NCBI RefSeq assembly: GCF_014647155.1
Contig: NZ_BMOQ01000001.1
Coordinates: 1 to 64,000 of the forward strand
Source of the DNA: Halarchaeum nitratireducens
GTDB taxonomy: Archaea; Halobacteriota; Halobacteria; Halobacteriales; Halobacteriaceae
Reading direction: 5' to 3'
DNA: 64,000 nucleotides
Shown: piece by piece, positions 16,364 to 27,678 of the stretch
Layout: each line of letters begins with the position of its first letter
Numbering within the stretch: the first letter of the stretch is position 1
Notes under the pieces: model-generated
Told to the model about the DNA's origin: nothing
Seen by the model: only the letters and a program-made list of their open reading frames with translations
Databases searched by the model: none
Position numbers and translations under genes: made by a program

Positions 16364-17290
16364 TCAGCGCCCGAAGAGGGACTTGACGCGCTCGACGACT
16401 CCGTCGTCCGCGGTTGCGACCTCCTCCGCCTGCTGTTTCTTCCGGAGCTCTTGGAGCGCCGCGACCTGATCGTCCGCGCCCTCGCCGGTCTCCTCCGCCG
16501 GCTCCTCGTTCCCGCGGAGCTTCTGCAGGGCCGCGACCTGATCGTCCGCGCTCGTGCTCCGCGAGACGTTCGCGTTGTCGGGCGTGAGGTTCGAGCGCTC
16601 GACCTCCGCCTCGTCGTCGCCGCCGGCGCTGAGGTTCAGTCGCGTCGTACTCGTCTTCTCGACGCCGCCCCACGAGAGCTCCGAGCCGGACATCGCGTCC
16701 TCGATGTCGCGTTCGACCTGCTCGTCGCTGACCGTCTCCGCGTCCCCGGTGGTCGTGCCGTCGCCGCCGGCGCTCCCCGCGCCCGTCGCGGTGCTCGCCG
16801 ACTGTCGGGCGCGCTCGATCCGGTCGGTGACGAGACCCGCGCCGCCCGCGCCGACGAGCACGACGAGGCCGGCAGAGTAGACGAAGACGCCGAGCGTGCT
16901 GTAGTCCGCCGTCCCCTGCACGTTCCAGTGTTGGGGGTAGCTCGCCACGAAGACGCCGACGCCGCCGAGGCAGACGACGGCGCCGAGTCCCGCGGCGTAC
17001 ATCGCCCGCCGGTCGACCGGGAGCAACACGGGGATGCTGAGGAGGAACGCCGGGAGGCCGACGAGCGCGAGCGTGCCCGCGACCTCGCGTAGCTGCCAGT
17101 GGAAGTGCACGCTCGCCGGGATCGTCGAGGACCACCCGAACACGACCGCGCCGAGAACGCCGAGCGTCGCGCCCGCGAAGAACAGCCCGAACCCGACGTA
17201 GACGTCCACCAGCCGCTCCGGTTCGCCGAGATACCGACGGTACACCCGGACGAGTCCGTCCGTCACCCGCTCGGTCGTCTCACTCTCCAT
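16364..17290 (-). CDS. Four-helix membrane protein with acidic cytoplasmic tail
   Basis: 308 residues. Four hydrophobic segments lie at about 29-53, 70-91, 98-117 and 132-153. A long hydrophilic tail follows (154-308). The tail carries an 11-residue repeat, DDQVAALQxLR, at 249-259 and 273-283, and ends VVERVKSLFGR, a short basic amphipathic helix. I recall uncharacterised haloarchaeal membrane families of this layout but cannot name one firmly. It lies 66 nt upstream of the actin-like ATPase on the same strand, so a functional link is possible but unproven. Confidence 0.7.
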   Translation of the reverse strand: MESETTERVTDGLVRVYRRYLGEPERLVDVYVGFGLFFAGATLGVLGAVVFGWSSTIPASVHFHWQLREVAGTLALVGLPAFLLSIPVLLPVDRRAMYAAGLGAVVCLGGVGVFVASYPQHWNVQGTADYSTLGVFVYSAGLVVLVGAGGAGLVTDRIERARQSASTATGAGSAGGDGTTTGDAETVSDEQVERDIEDAMSGSELSWGGVEKTSTTRLNLSAGGDDEAEVERSNLTPDNANVSRSTSADDQVAALQKLRGNEEPAEETGEGADDQVAALQELRKKQQAEEVATADDGVVERVKSLFGR

Positions 17291-17312
17291 GCACACACGT
17301 CTAGCAGCCTGC

Positions 17313-17320
17313 GTTAAGAC
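17313..17320 (-). promoter_or_regulatory. TATA-like element of the membrane-protein gene
   Basis: TCTTAACG on the minus strand, about 26 nt before the ATG at 17290. This supports that start rather than the longer upstream open frame. Confidence 0.5.
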
Positions 17321-17389
17321 TGTTCGCCAGCGTACCCCGCGAGCGACACGGGCGCATGATTTAAGACCTTGTGTGTTATTGTGTACCAT

Positions 17390-17539
17390 ATGTCGCCCCT
17401 CGCGTGTCCGAACTGTGAGCGCGGTATCGAGCGAGACGAGATCCGAGCCCGAACCGTCCCCCGATCCGACGGCATCCGGACGACCTACCGCTGTCCGTTC
17501 TGCCGCGGGAACTTCGATACCGTCGCGGAGCTCCTGTGA
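17390..17539 (+). CDS. 49-residue zinc-ribbon protein
   Basis: ATG-initiated small protein. It starts MSPLACPNCERGIERDE and has a second pair in RCPFCRGNFDTVAELL, so two CPxC pairs flank a short basic hairpin: a single zinc ribbon. A GATTTAAG element 28 nt upstream (about 17358-17365) supports a leaderless transcript. It lies between the membrane-protein gene (divergent) and tRNA-Arg. Function unknown; it may bind nucleic acid or protein. Confidence 0.75.
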   Translation: MSPLACPNCERGIERDEIRARTVPRSDGIRTTYRCPFCRGNFDTVAELL

Positions 17540-17585
17540 GCCGCGTCCCGAACGCCTTTTGCCCTCACCGCGATAGGGGACGGTG

Positions 17586-17660
17586 GGGCACGTAGCTCAG
17601 TTCGGACAGAGCGTCTGGCTTCTAACCAGAAGCGCGGGGGTTCGAATCCCCCCGTGCCCG
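17586..17660 (+). tRNA. tRNA-Arg (anticodon TCT)
   Basis: 75-nt cloverleaf. Acceptor GGGCACG pairs with CGTGCCC, discriminator G. The anticodon arm is CTGGC-TTCTAAC-CAGAA, giving UCU (Arg, reads AGA/AGG). The T arm is GGGGG-TTCGAAT-CCCCC. No intron. A CTTTTG element about 30 nt upstream is a plausible promoter. Confidence 0.95.
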
Positions 17661-17771
17661 TCCGTCTTTTTACTGCGGGGGGTTCGCGGGGCGAACCCCC
17701 GCTTGCAAAAACACGGGAGAAAAACTCCCGGTCGCCGGAGGCGACCGGTGAAACTCGCGCTGCGCGCGAGT
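17661..17771. repeat. Hairpin cluster after tRNA-Arg
   Basis: Four palindromes in a row: a long GC hairpin (17675-17702) flanked by T5 and A5 runs, GGGAG-A5-CTCCC (17715-17729), a 9-bp stem with 3-nt loop (17728-17748), and ACTCGCG...CGCGAGT (17753-17771). The T-run after the tRNA may terminate its transcript. The order GCAAAAAC, then AAACTCCCG, then a 9+3+9 palindrome, then TG recurs at 53957-54002. Confidence 0.75.
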
Positions 17772-17874
17772 ACGCTCCCCCATGCTCCGTCTCCGCGTTC
17801 CGCACTCCGTTACTCTCCACCGCCCCGTCCCGCGCTTCGGCGTCCTTTTCACGGCGCTCCCCGTGGCGTCGCGC

Positions 17875-18072
17875 ATGAACGCGACTCACGTCCTCGCCGC
17901 CCTCGTCGTCGGCATCGCGACCGGCTTCGTCTTCGCCGGTCTCCGCGTCCCGCTCCCCGCGCCGCCGTCGCTCCCGGGCATCGTCGGCATCGTCGGCATC
18001 TACGTCGGCTACCGCATCGTCGAGGCTACCGGGGTCGGCTTCGACCTCCTGAGTTGGCTCGGCCTCGGCTGA
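17875..18072 (+). CDS. XapX-domain small membrane protein
   Basis: 65 residues with two hydrophobic segments: MNATHVLAALVVGIATGFVFAGLRVPLPAPPSLPG, then IVGIVGIYVGYRIVE. The P-x-P-P-SLPGIVGIVGIY pattern is the XapX signature. Function is unknown; bacterial members sit near transport or pyridoxal genes. The ATG at 17875 is chosen because the family starts there; the frame is open upstream through the hairpin cluster. YccF follows 45 nt later on the same strand. Confidence 0.85.
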   Translation: MNATHVLAALVVGIATGFVFAGLRVPLPAPPSLPGIVGIVGIYVGYRIVEATGVGFDLLSWLGLG

Positions 18073-18117
18073 CGTTTTGCGGGCGACGCTTTTGACGCTG
18101 TGGCGCGTTCGCCACGT

Positions 18118-18486
18118 ATGGCCGAACAACGCTCCCTCCTCACGCGCGCGCTCTGGTTCGTCTTCGTCGGCTGGTGGGCGACGCCCGCCCTCGTGAACGT
18201 CGCGTGGCTCTGCAACGCCACCATCGTCGGCATCCCCATCGGGATCGCGCTCATCAACCTCGTCCCGACCGCGCTGACGCTGCAGGAACCCCGCGACCTC
18301 GACGCCGACGGTGGCAGCCAGCACGGCCTCGCGCTGCGCGCCGTCTACTTCGTCCTCGTCGGCTGGTGGGCGAGTTTCCTCTGGGCCAACCTCGCGGCGT
18401 TCTTCGCGGTCACGATCGTCGGCCTCCCGGTCGCCATCTGGATGTTCCACCGCCTCCCCTACGTCACCTCGCTCTACCGGCTCTGA
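18118..18486 (+). CDS. YccF-domain membrane protein
   Basis: 122 residues with two copies of the YccF repeat. The first is RALWFVFVGWWATPALVNVAWLCNATIVGIPIGIALINL. The second is RAVYFVLVGWWASFLWANLAAFFAVTIVGLPVAIWMF. Each repeat gives two membrane helices linked by a GWW and an IVG-P motif. No function is established. ATG at 18118 is used instead of an earlier start 18 nt upstream. It is in the same direction as XapX and UPF0200, and may share a message with XapX. Confidence 0.88.
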   Translation: MAEQRSLLTRALWFVFVGWWATPALVNVAWLCNATIVGIPIGIALINLVPTALTLQEPRDLDADGGSQHGLALRAVYFVLVGWWASFLWANLAAFFAVTIVGLPVAIWMFHRLPYVTSLYRL

Positions 18487-18620
18487 CGCCGCGTCACCGC
18501 GCCGGGCGCCCCCACCGACAGCGCGCGACGGTTCATGCCGCCGGCGTTCGCCCGCCCCGAGCACCCGTCTCCTCCCGCCGGATGCTTGGCTTTAAATCGC
18601 CGTCGCGGCTACTTCCGACC

Positions 18621-19172
18621 ATGACTGTCATCGGTATCGTCGGCCTCCCGGGGAGCGGGAAGAGCGAGGCGGCGGCGGTCGCCGAGGAGCTCGACGTCCC
18701 CGTGGTGACGATGGGCGACGTCATCCGCGCGGCCTGCGAGGACCGCGGACTCGACCCGGCGACCTACCACGGCGAGGTGGCGCGCGCGCTCCGCGAGGAG
18801 GGCGGCGTCGACGCCATCGCTGAGCGCTCCCTCCCGATCATCGAGGACGCCCTCGACGGGAACGACGTCGTGCTCGTCGACGGCATCCGCTCGGACGCGG
18901 AGGTCGAGCGCTTCGAGGCGGCCTTCGGCGACGACTTCCTGCTCGTCGAGGTCCACGCGCCCTTCGAACTCCGCCGCGAGCGCCTCGGCGTGCGCGGGCG
19001 CGACGCGACGAAGGAGGAGGGGGGTGAGAGCCTCGAAGAGCGCGACGAGCGCGAGCGCGGCTTCGGCATGGACGCGGCGATGGCGGCGGCGGACGTCACC
19101 ATCGAGAACACGGGCACGCTGTCGGCGTTCCACGACCGCGTGCGCGAGCTCATCGAGGAGGCGGGGGCGTGA
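18621..19172 (+). CDS. P-loop NTPase, UPF0200 (nucleotide-kinase-like)
   Basis: 183 residues. Walker A is GLPGSGKSEAAAVAEEL near the N-terminus, followed by MGDVIR (as in adenylate/dephospho-CoA kinases) and VLVDGIRSDAEVERF (Walker B region). The lid-like stretch is RGRDATKEEGGESLEERDERERGFGM, and TIENTGTLSAFHDRV ends the fold. This is the archaeal UPF0200 family. The stop overlaps the UPF0201 GTG start by 4 nt; in some archaea the two are, to my knowledge, one fused protein, which supports joint action. Substrate is not established here. Confidence 0.9.
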   Translation: MTVIGIVGLPGSGKSEAAAVAEELDVPVVTMGDVIRAACEDRGLDPATYHGEVARALREEGGVDAIAERSLPIIEDALDGNDVVLVDGIRSDAEVERFEAAFGDDFLLVEVHAPFELRRERLGVRGRDATKEEGGESLEERDERERGFGMDAAMAAADVTIENTGTLSAFHDRVRELIEEAGA

Positions 19173-19621
19173 GCGTCGTCTACAGCGTCGACGTCGAGAT
19201 CCGCGCGCCCGTCCGGCCCACGGAGGTCCCGGATCGCGTCGCGCGCGCCGTCGAGGCGCTCTTTCCGACCGCCGAGATCGAGATCGGCCCGGACGAGGTC
19301 GTGGCGACGACGCACGATCTCGAAGGGTTCCGCGAGGCGCTCTTCGAACAGCGCATCCTCGACACCGCGCGCTCGGCGTTCCTCGACGGACGCGACGACG
19401 TGGAGGACGCGGACGGCTTCGCCTTCGACTTGAAGAAGCAGGCGGCCTTCCGCGGCGTCGTGAACTTCTCCGTGGGGAGCGCGGCGGAACTCGGCGACGT
19501 TCACGTGGAGGTGACGGTGCGCGAGCCGTCGGTCGACGAGTTCGTCGCGTACCTCGCGCCGGAGACGGCGGAGGGCGACCCCATCGAGGACGTGGAGGGC
19601 GTCGGCGACGACGCCGAGTAG
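19169..19621 (+). CDS. UPF0201 / RNA-binding-like domain protein
   Basis: 150 residues starting at GTG (SVVYSVDVEIRAPVRPTEVP). The body (VARAVEALFPTAEIEIG, LEGFREALFEQRILDTARSAFLDG) is the archaeal UPF0201 domain, annotated as RNA-binding-like. It overlaps UPF0200 by 4 nt and is translationally coupled to it. The last residues (DDAE) and stop lie inside a 48-bp tandem duplication, so the C-terminal tail may have been altered. The MgtE gene converges from the other side. Confidence 0.87.
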   Translation: MSVVYSVDVEIRAPVRPTEVPDRVARAVEALFPTAEIEIGPDEVVATTHDLEGFREALFEQRILDTARSAFLDGRDDVEDADGFAFDLKKQAAFRGVVNFSVGSAAELGDVHVEVTVREPSVDEFVAYLAPETAEGDPIEDVEGVGDDAE

Positions 19622-19714
19622 TCAGACGAGCACCTGCACGACGGCGAAGAGGACGACGACGCCGAGTAGTCAGACGAGCACCTGCACGACGGCGAAGAGG
19701 ACGACGACGCCGAG
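19606..19714. repeat. 48-bp tandem duplication over two convergent gene ends
   Basis: A 48-bp unit is present twice and then 13 bp of a third copy (19606-19653, 19654-19701, 19702-19714) with no mismatch inside the copies. The unit contains the UPF0201 TAG stop and the complement of the MgtE TGA stop side by side. The duplication thus separates two stops that would otherwise be adjacent. Confidence 0.93.
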
Positions 19715-20230
19715 GACGTCACAGACGTTCGTCACCACGGGAATGACGACGTCGTCGGGATCGAGGCGGAGGCGATAGGCGGCGTACGTCGCGGTGATCG
19801 TGACACCGACCGCGAGGAGCGCGAGCGCGGCTCCCGAGGCGAACGAGACGGCGACGACGGTCCACACGGGGAGGTCCGGGTGCGTGCCCGTGAGGCCGGT
19901 GGCGGCCCACGCGCCCGCGCCGACGACCGGGAAGAGGGTGAGCGCGAGCGTCACGGTGGCGAGCGCGTTGCCGGCGAGGTCGTCGTCCGTCGGCGCGAAG
20001 GAGAGGGTCCCGAGGTGCATCGCGGTGGAGAGCCGCGAGGCGAGGATGCTCCCCAGGTTCCCCGCGGTTCCGATCGTGACGGGGACGAGCACGAGGAGGC
20101 TCGGGTAGCGATAGAGCGTCGCCTCGAACGTCCCGAGGACGAGGCCGCTGCCGATCTCGACGGCCGTGAGGCCAAGCAGGACGGGTAGCGTCGCGCGCGT
20201 GATCGCGGACACGGTCCACTCCTCGGGCAT
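19670..20230 (-). CDS. MgtE/SLC41-type membrane domain protein (second of pair)
   Basis: 186 residues, about five membrane helices. The motif VPVTIGTAGNLGSILASRLSTAMHLG matches the MgtE pore segment (P-x-x-x-G-x-x-GN-x-GSI-x-x-R). It is a half-size protein, without the cytoplasmic N and CBS domains that gate bacterial MgtE, as in eukaryotic SLC41. It begins 1 nt after the paralogue at 20231-20800, so the two likely form a heterodimeric Mg2+ or divalent cation channel. Its 3' end is duplicated (19606-19714). Confidence 0.88.
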   Translation of the reverse strand: MPEEWTVSAITRATLPVLLGLTAVEIGSGLVLGTFEATLYRYPSLLVLVPVTIGTAGNLGSILASRLSTAMHLGTLSFAPTDDDLAGNALATVTLALTLFPVVGAGAWAATGLTGTHPDLPVWTVVAVSFASGAALALLAVGVTITATYAAYRLRLDPDDVVIPVVTNVCDVLGVVVLFAVVQVLV

Positions 20231-20800
20231 CTAGGCCACCCCCAGCACGACCTCGACGCCGACGACGAGGAAGGCGAGGCCGAAGACGTCCCCGATGGTC
20301 GTGACGAGGGGGCCGACGAGCGCGTCCGGGTTGTACCCCCGGCGGAAGCCGACGAAGACGACGGCGACGACGGCCCCGGTGAGGACGATCCCGGAGAGGA
20401 GGCCGGCGACGAGCGCGACGGCGACGAGCGTCCCGAGCCCCGCGACCGTGCGGCCGAGCGCGAGGAGAACGCAGAACGCTAGTGCCGCCGCGAACGCGGA
20501 GGCGACGAGGCCGTTGGCCATCGCGGCCGCGCCGGCGGCGACGAGTCGGTCGTCGGCCTCGAACTCCGCTTCGATGAGCCCCTGGTGGAGGCCGGTGGCG
20601 AGGCGCGCACCGAGCGACCCGTAGACGTTCCCGCGGGTGGCGAGCAGCGCGGGGACGCAGACGAGGAGGCCGGGGACGAGGCGTAACTCGGCGCGCATCC
20701 CGCCGAGGACGACGCCGGCGAAGAGGCCCCCGAGCGTGCTCGCGACGAGCGCCGGTACGGCCTCCCGATAGGCGTCGGCGGCGACGTCGCGGATGCTCAT
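20231..20800 (-). CDS. MgtE/SLC41-type membrane domain protein (first of pair)
   Basis: 189 residues with about five hydrophobic helices. The pore-like segment reads VPALLATRGNVYGSLGARLATGLHQG, the MgtE P-x-x-x-x-x-GN-x-x-GS-x-x-AR pattern with Arg instead of Gly before GN. ATG at 20800 (MSIRDVAADAYREAVPALVAS). It directly precedes its paralogue in an apparent two-gene operon. Probable role is divalent cation transport, with selectivity unproven. It has no regulatory domain. Confidence 0.87.
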   Translation of the reverse strand: MSIRDVAADAYREAVPALVASTLGGLFAGVVLGGMRAELRLVPGLLVCVPALLATRGNVYGSLGARLATGLHQGLIEAEFEADDRLVAAGAAAMANGLVASAFAAALAFCVLLALGRTVAGLGTLVAVALVAGLLSGIVLTGAVVAVVFVGFRRGYNPDALVGPLVTTIGDVFGLAFLVVGVEVVLGVA

Positions 20801-20849
20801 ACCGACACCAGACGCGGCGGCCGGTAAAATACCCCGGCCGTCGCGCGCC

Positions 20850-22055
20850 TCACCGGTCGGTGACGAGCAGCACCCCGGCCGCGACGGCGGCGACGGCGAG
20901 TGCGACCCAGAGCACGCCGAACGCGGCCCGGAACCCGGCATAGGTGGAGACAACGCCGACGACGCCCGGCGCGATCGCGCCCGCGCCCATCAGGACGGTG
21001 CGGACGACGCCGAGGCCGCCGCCCGAGACGTCCGCGGGGAGGAGCGCCATCAGGTACGCGCCCCTGACCGGTCGGAAGCCGTGACTCCCGAGGCCGAAGA
21101 CGACGACCACGCCGACGAGCGTGACGATCCCGGCCCCGCCGCCGACGGCGATGAGCGCGAGCAGGCCGACGGTGGCGACGGCGAGCGTGGCGACGATCAC
21201 GCGGAGCGCGCCGATCCGGTCCGCGAGGTCGCCCGTGACGGTCTGCACGAGGCTGACGACGAACAGGCTCCCGTAGACGGCGCTCGCGGTCGCCGGCGTG
21301 AGACCCGCGGTTTCGAGGTAGCGCGGGAGGAACGCGACGACGCCGTTGTACGCGAAGGAGAAGCCGACGGTGACGAGGACGAACCCCGCGAACGCCGGCC
21401 GGCGGAAGAGCGCGGCGTAGCGACGGAGCGGGACGCGCTCGTCGTCCCCGTCGTCGCGCTCGGGTTCGCGCGCGCCCAGCCAGCGATGGGCGAGGACGGC
21501 GAGTGAGAGCCCGAGCAGCCCGCCCGCGAGGAAGACGGCGTGCCACGTGACGCGCGGGCTCGTGAGGCAGAACGCGACGGCGGCGGGGGCGGCGACGCCC
21601 GCGAGCGCCCCCGCGGTGTCGAGGACGCCGAGCGCGCGGCCCGGACGCTCCGTGTAGACGGTCGAGAGCAGGCCGATGGCGACGGTCTTGTGGACGCCCG
21701 TGCCGACGCCGACGAGGACCATGGCGCCGACGAGGACGACGAAGGGCGCGTCGAGCGAGAGCGCGAGCGCGGCGACGCCCGCGACGGCCGCGCCCGCGGT
21801 GATGACGACCGACGCCCCGATCCGATCGGCGATCGCACCCGCGGGGAACTGCAACAGCGCGTAGACGAGCAACATCGCGGTGAACGCAAGCCCGAGCGTC
21901 GCGTCCGTGACGCCGTAGCGCGTGCTCAGCTCCGGGAAGAGCGGCGGGAACGCGTACCGGAGGAACTTCGCGAGGAACCAGATCGCCGCCGTCGCCGCGA
22001 GGGCGTCCAGCGAGCGGAGGCGTCGGCGCACATGGGAGGTGTGACCGGCCGGCAC
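20850..22055 (-). CDS. Major facilitator superfamily transporter
   Basis: 401 residues with about 12 membrane helices split by a charged central loop (about 195-215: REPERDDGDDERVPLRRY). Helix 2-3 loop motif A reads GAIADRIGASVVI, and its second-half copy is GDLADRIGALRVIVA. The substrate is not predictable; the look is of a drug or organic-anion type exporter. The start is GTG at 22055; a second in-frame GTG at 22031 is equally possible. The gene follows srp54 by 16 nt on the same strand and might be co-transcribed. Confidence 0.85.
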   Translation of the reverse strand: MPAGHTSHVRRRLRSLDALAATAAIWFLAKFLRYAFPPLFPELSTRYGVTDATLGLAFTAMLLVYALLQFPAGAIADRIGASVVITAGAAVAGVAALALSLDAPFVVLVGAMVLVGVGTGVHKTVAIGLLSTVYTERPGRALGVLDTAGALAGVAAPAAVAFCLTSPRVTWHAVFLAGGLLGLSLAVLAHRWLGAREPERDDGDDERVPLRRYAALFRRPAFAGFVLVTVGFSFAYNGVVAFLPRYLETAGLTPATASAVYGSLFVVSLVQTVTGDLADRIGALRVIVATLAVATVGLLALIAVGGGAGIVTLVGVVVVFGLGSHGFRPVRGAYLMALLPADVSGGGLGVVRTVLMGAGAIAPGVVGVVSTYAGFRAAFGVLWVALAVAAVAAGVLLVTDR

Positions 22056-22071
22056 AAAAGCGCTTCAGCTT

Positions 22072-23469
22072 CTAGTCGCCGAACGGGCCCATCCCGCCCA
22101 TGCCACCGCCACCGCCGCCGCCACCGCCCTGCATCTTCTGCATCATCCGCTGCATGTCGCCGTCGCCCATCCCCTGGAACTGCTTCATCGTCCGCGCCAT
22201 CATCTTGTGCTGTTCGAGGAGTTCGCGGACCGTCTCCTCGCCCTGCCCCGAGCCCTTGGCGATGCGGCGGATCTGGGAGGCACCGATCGAGCGCGGGTTC
22301 TCCAGCTCCTCGTCGGTCATCGAGTCCATGACGACCTCGAAGTTCCGCATCCGGTCCTGGGTGACGTCCATCGCGTCGTCGGGGAGCTGATCCATGAGGC
22401 CGCCGCCCATCCCCGGGATCATGTCCATCACCTGATCGAGGGGCCCCATGTTGCTCATCGCGCTCATCTGCCGCTGCATGTCCTTGAGGGTGAACTCCCC
22501 CTTCAGCATGTCCTCGGGGTCCCAGTCCTCTTCCTCTTCGGCCTGGGTCTCCTCCATCGCGCGCTCGACGCGCTCGGTGAGCTGCTTGAGGTCGCCCATC
22601 CCCAGCAGTCGGGAGATGAAGCCGTCGGGCTCGAAGCGCTCGATGTCCTGGACCGTCTCGCCGGAGCCGAGGAAGGCGATGGTCGAGTCGGTCTCGTTGA
22701 CGGCGGTCAGCGCGCCCCCGCCCTTCGCGGTCCCGTCGAGCTTCGTGATGACGACGCCGTCGATGCCCACGGAGTCCTCGAACTGCTGGGCCTGGTCCTT
22801 CGCGCCCTGACCGATCGCGGCGTCGAGGACGAGGAGCGAGCGGTCCGGCTGGACCGTCGCCTCGATCTCCTCGATCTCGTCGATGAGATCGGCTTCGAGG
22901 GCGTGTCGCCCCGCGGTGTCGACGATGCGCACATCGGCGTCCTCGGTCGCTTCGAGTCCCTCGCGCGCGATCTTGACGGGGTCGTCCTCGTCGGGATCGC
23001 CGTAGAAGTCGACCTCCGCGCGCTCGCACATCTGCTCGGCCTGCTCGTAGGCCCCGGGGCGGAAGGTGTCGGTCTGGATGACGGCGGGTCGGAGCCCCTT
23101 CTTCGAGAACCACCACGCCATCTTCGCGGCGGTGGTGGTCTTCCCCGACCCCTGGAGGCCGGCGAGCATGATCGTCTGCTCCTCCAAGGGGAGCTCGGTG
23201 GATTCGCCGACGAGGTCGACGAGCTCCTCGTAGACGATGCGCAGGACGTGATCGCGCGCGGTCGTGCCGCCCGGCGGCTCCTCCTCCAGGGCGCGCTCCT
23301 TGATCGAGTCCGAGAGGGCCATCACGAGCGAGACGTCGACGTCGGCCTGCAGCAAGGAGCGCTGGATCTCCTTGACGACCTCCTCGACGTCTTCCTCATC
23401 GATGCGGGACTTCCCCCGGAGCGAATCGAGCGTGCCCCTGAGCGAACTCCCGAGGTCGTCGAGTACCAT
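22072..23469 (-). CDS. srp54: Signal recognition particle GTPase Srp54
   Basis: Binds signal sequences and 7S RNA and docks with FtsY to deliver membrane proteins co-translationally. In 465 residues the N domain is 1-100. The G domain has [17 protein letters not shown] (G1), [10 protein letters not shown] (G2), DTAGRHALE (G3) and [10 protein letters not shown] (G4/5). The Met-rich M domain ends in a Gly/Met tail. The ATG at 23469 is chosen: a TTTAAT element is about 29 nt upstream, while the GTG three codons earlier fits less well. No 7S RNA gene is seen next to it. Confidence 0.96.
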   Translation of the reverse strand: MVLDDLGSSLRGTLDSLRGKSRIDEEDVEEVVKEIQRSLLQADVDVSLVMALSDSIKERALEEEPPGGTTARDHVLRIVYEELVDLVGESTELPLEEQTIMLAGLQGSGKTTTAAKMAWWFSKKGLRPAVIQTDTFRPGAYEQAEQMCERAEVDFYGDPDEDDPVKIAREGLEATEDADVRIVDTAGRHALEADLIDEIEEIEATVQPDRSLLVLDAAIGQGAKDQAQQFEDSVGIDGVVITKLDGTAKGGGALTAVNETDSTIAFLGSGETVQDIERFEPDGFISRLLGMGDLKQLTERVERAMEETQAEEEEDWDPEDMLKGEFTLKDMQRQMSAMSNMGPLDQVMDMIPGMGGGLMDQLPDDAMDVTQDRMRNFEVVMDSMTDEELENPRSIGASQIRRIAKGSGQGEETVRELLEQHKMMARTMKQFQGMGDGDMQRMMQKMQGGGGGGGGGMGGMGPFGD

Positions 23470-23495
23470 TTGGCCCACGTAGGGGCCGCAGACGC

Positions 23496-23501
23496 ATTAA
23501 A
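23496..23501 (-). promoter_or_regulatory. TATA-like element of srp54
   Basis: TTTAAT (minus strand) about 29 nt before the ATG at 23469, suggesting a leaderless or nearly leaderless message. Confidence 0.55.
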
Positions 23502-23525
23502 GCACTTATCGCCCTATGTAAACTA

Positions 23526-23961
23526 CCCCGCCCTACTCGCTCTCTCGGGCCTTGCGGCCCTCGGTCACTGCTTGAGGACGGGGCTTTACCGCACCGATAT
23601 TGTGCCCCGCGACCCCATGCGTGGACGCGGCCCGGCTTCCTCTTTCCGTTCTGCCGACGGCGTGGGTGCATTAATGATGCCTCCCACTTCGACCGCCGAC
23701 GAGGATTGTCCCGCCGATTTAATTCCCGGTGTTCTCGCGCTCTACCCTCAATCGAGGGACGGGGGTCCACCTCGTTCGCAGTCGTCGTTCCCGAGTATAG
23801 GGTGCGGGAGTACCGCACCACAGGCGTCGGTCTACTGGCGACGCCTACCGACCCCGACGTGTGCGAGGACGGCAGTAGCACAGGATACGGCGCGGGCGGT
23901 CTTAAAGGCGCGCGAACGCCCTTCCTCTCCGCCCTACTCGCTTCGCTCGTTGAGGACGGAG
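23526..23961. repeat. Non-coding gap with a hairpin repeated at both ends
   Basis: The 548-nt gap between srp54 and ligA holds no convincing gene. The same imperfect hairpin, with arms CCGCCCTACTCGCT and GTTGAGGACGG (or GCTTGAGGACGG), occurs at 23526-23583 and 23927-23961 in the same orientation. Subterminal hairpins of this sort border IS200/IS605-type and derived non-autonomous elements in haloarchaea, but no TnpA or TnpB coding remains, so this is at most a relic. TTAATGATGCC and GATTTAATTCCC mark AT-richer spots in the middle. Confidence 0.45.
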
Positions 23962-24017
23962 CCTCCGCGCTACCGATTGCTGAACCCGGGAGATACGGTC
24001 GCTCGCGTGACACGCCG

Positions 24018-27674
<3,657 letters not shown>

Positions 27675-27678
<4 letters not shown>

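Noticed and set aside
23396-24013. 200-codon minus-strand frame through the srp54-ligA gap
   Set aside because: It overlaps the srp54 start, has Arg/Ser/Pro-rich composition without domain, and crosses both hairpins.
23470-24017. Possible 7S (SRP) RNA next to srp54
   Set aside because: No conserved SRP S-domain motifs (GGAAGGGAGCA-like loop) are found in the gap.
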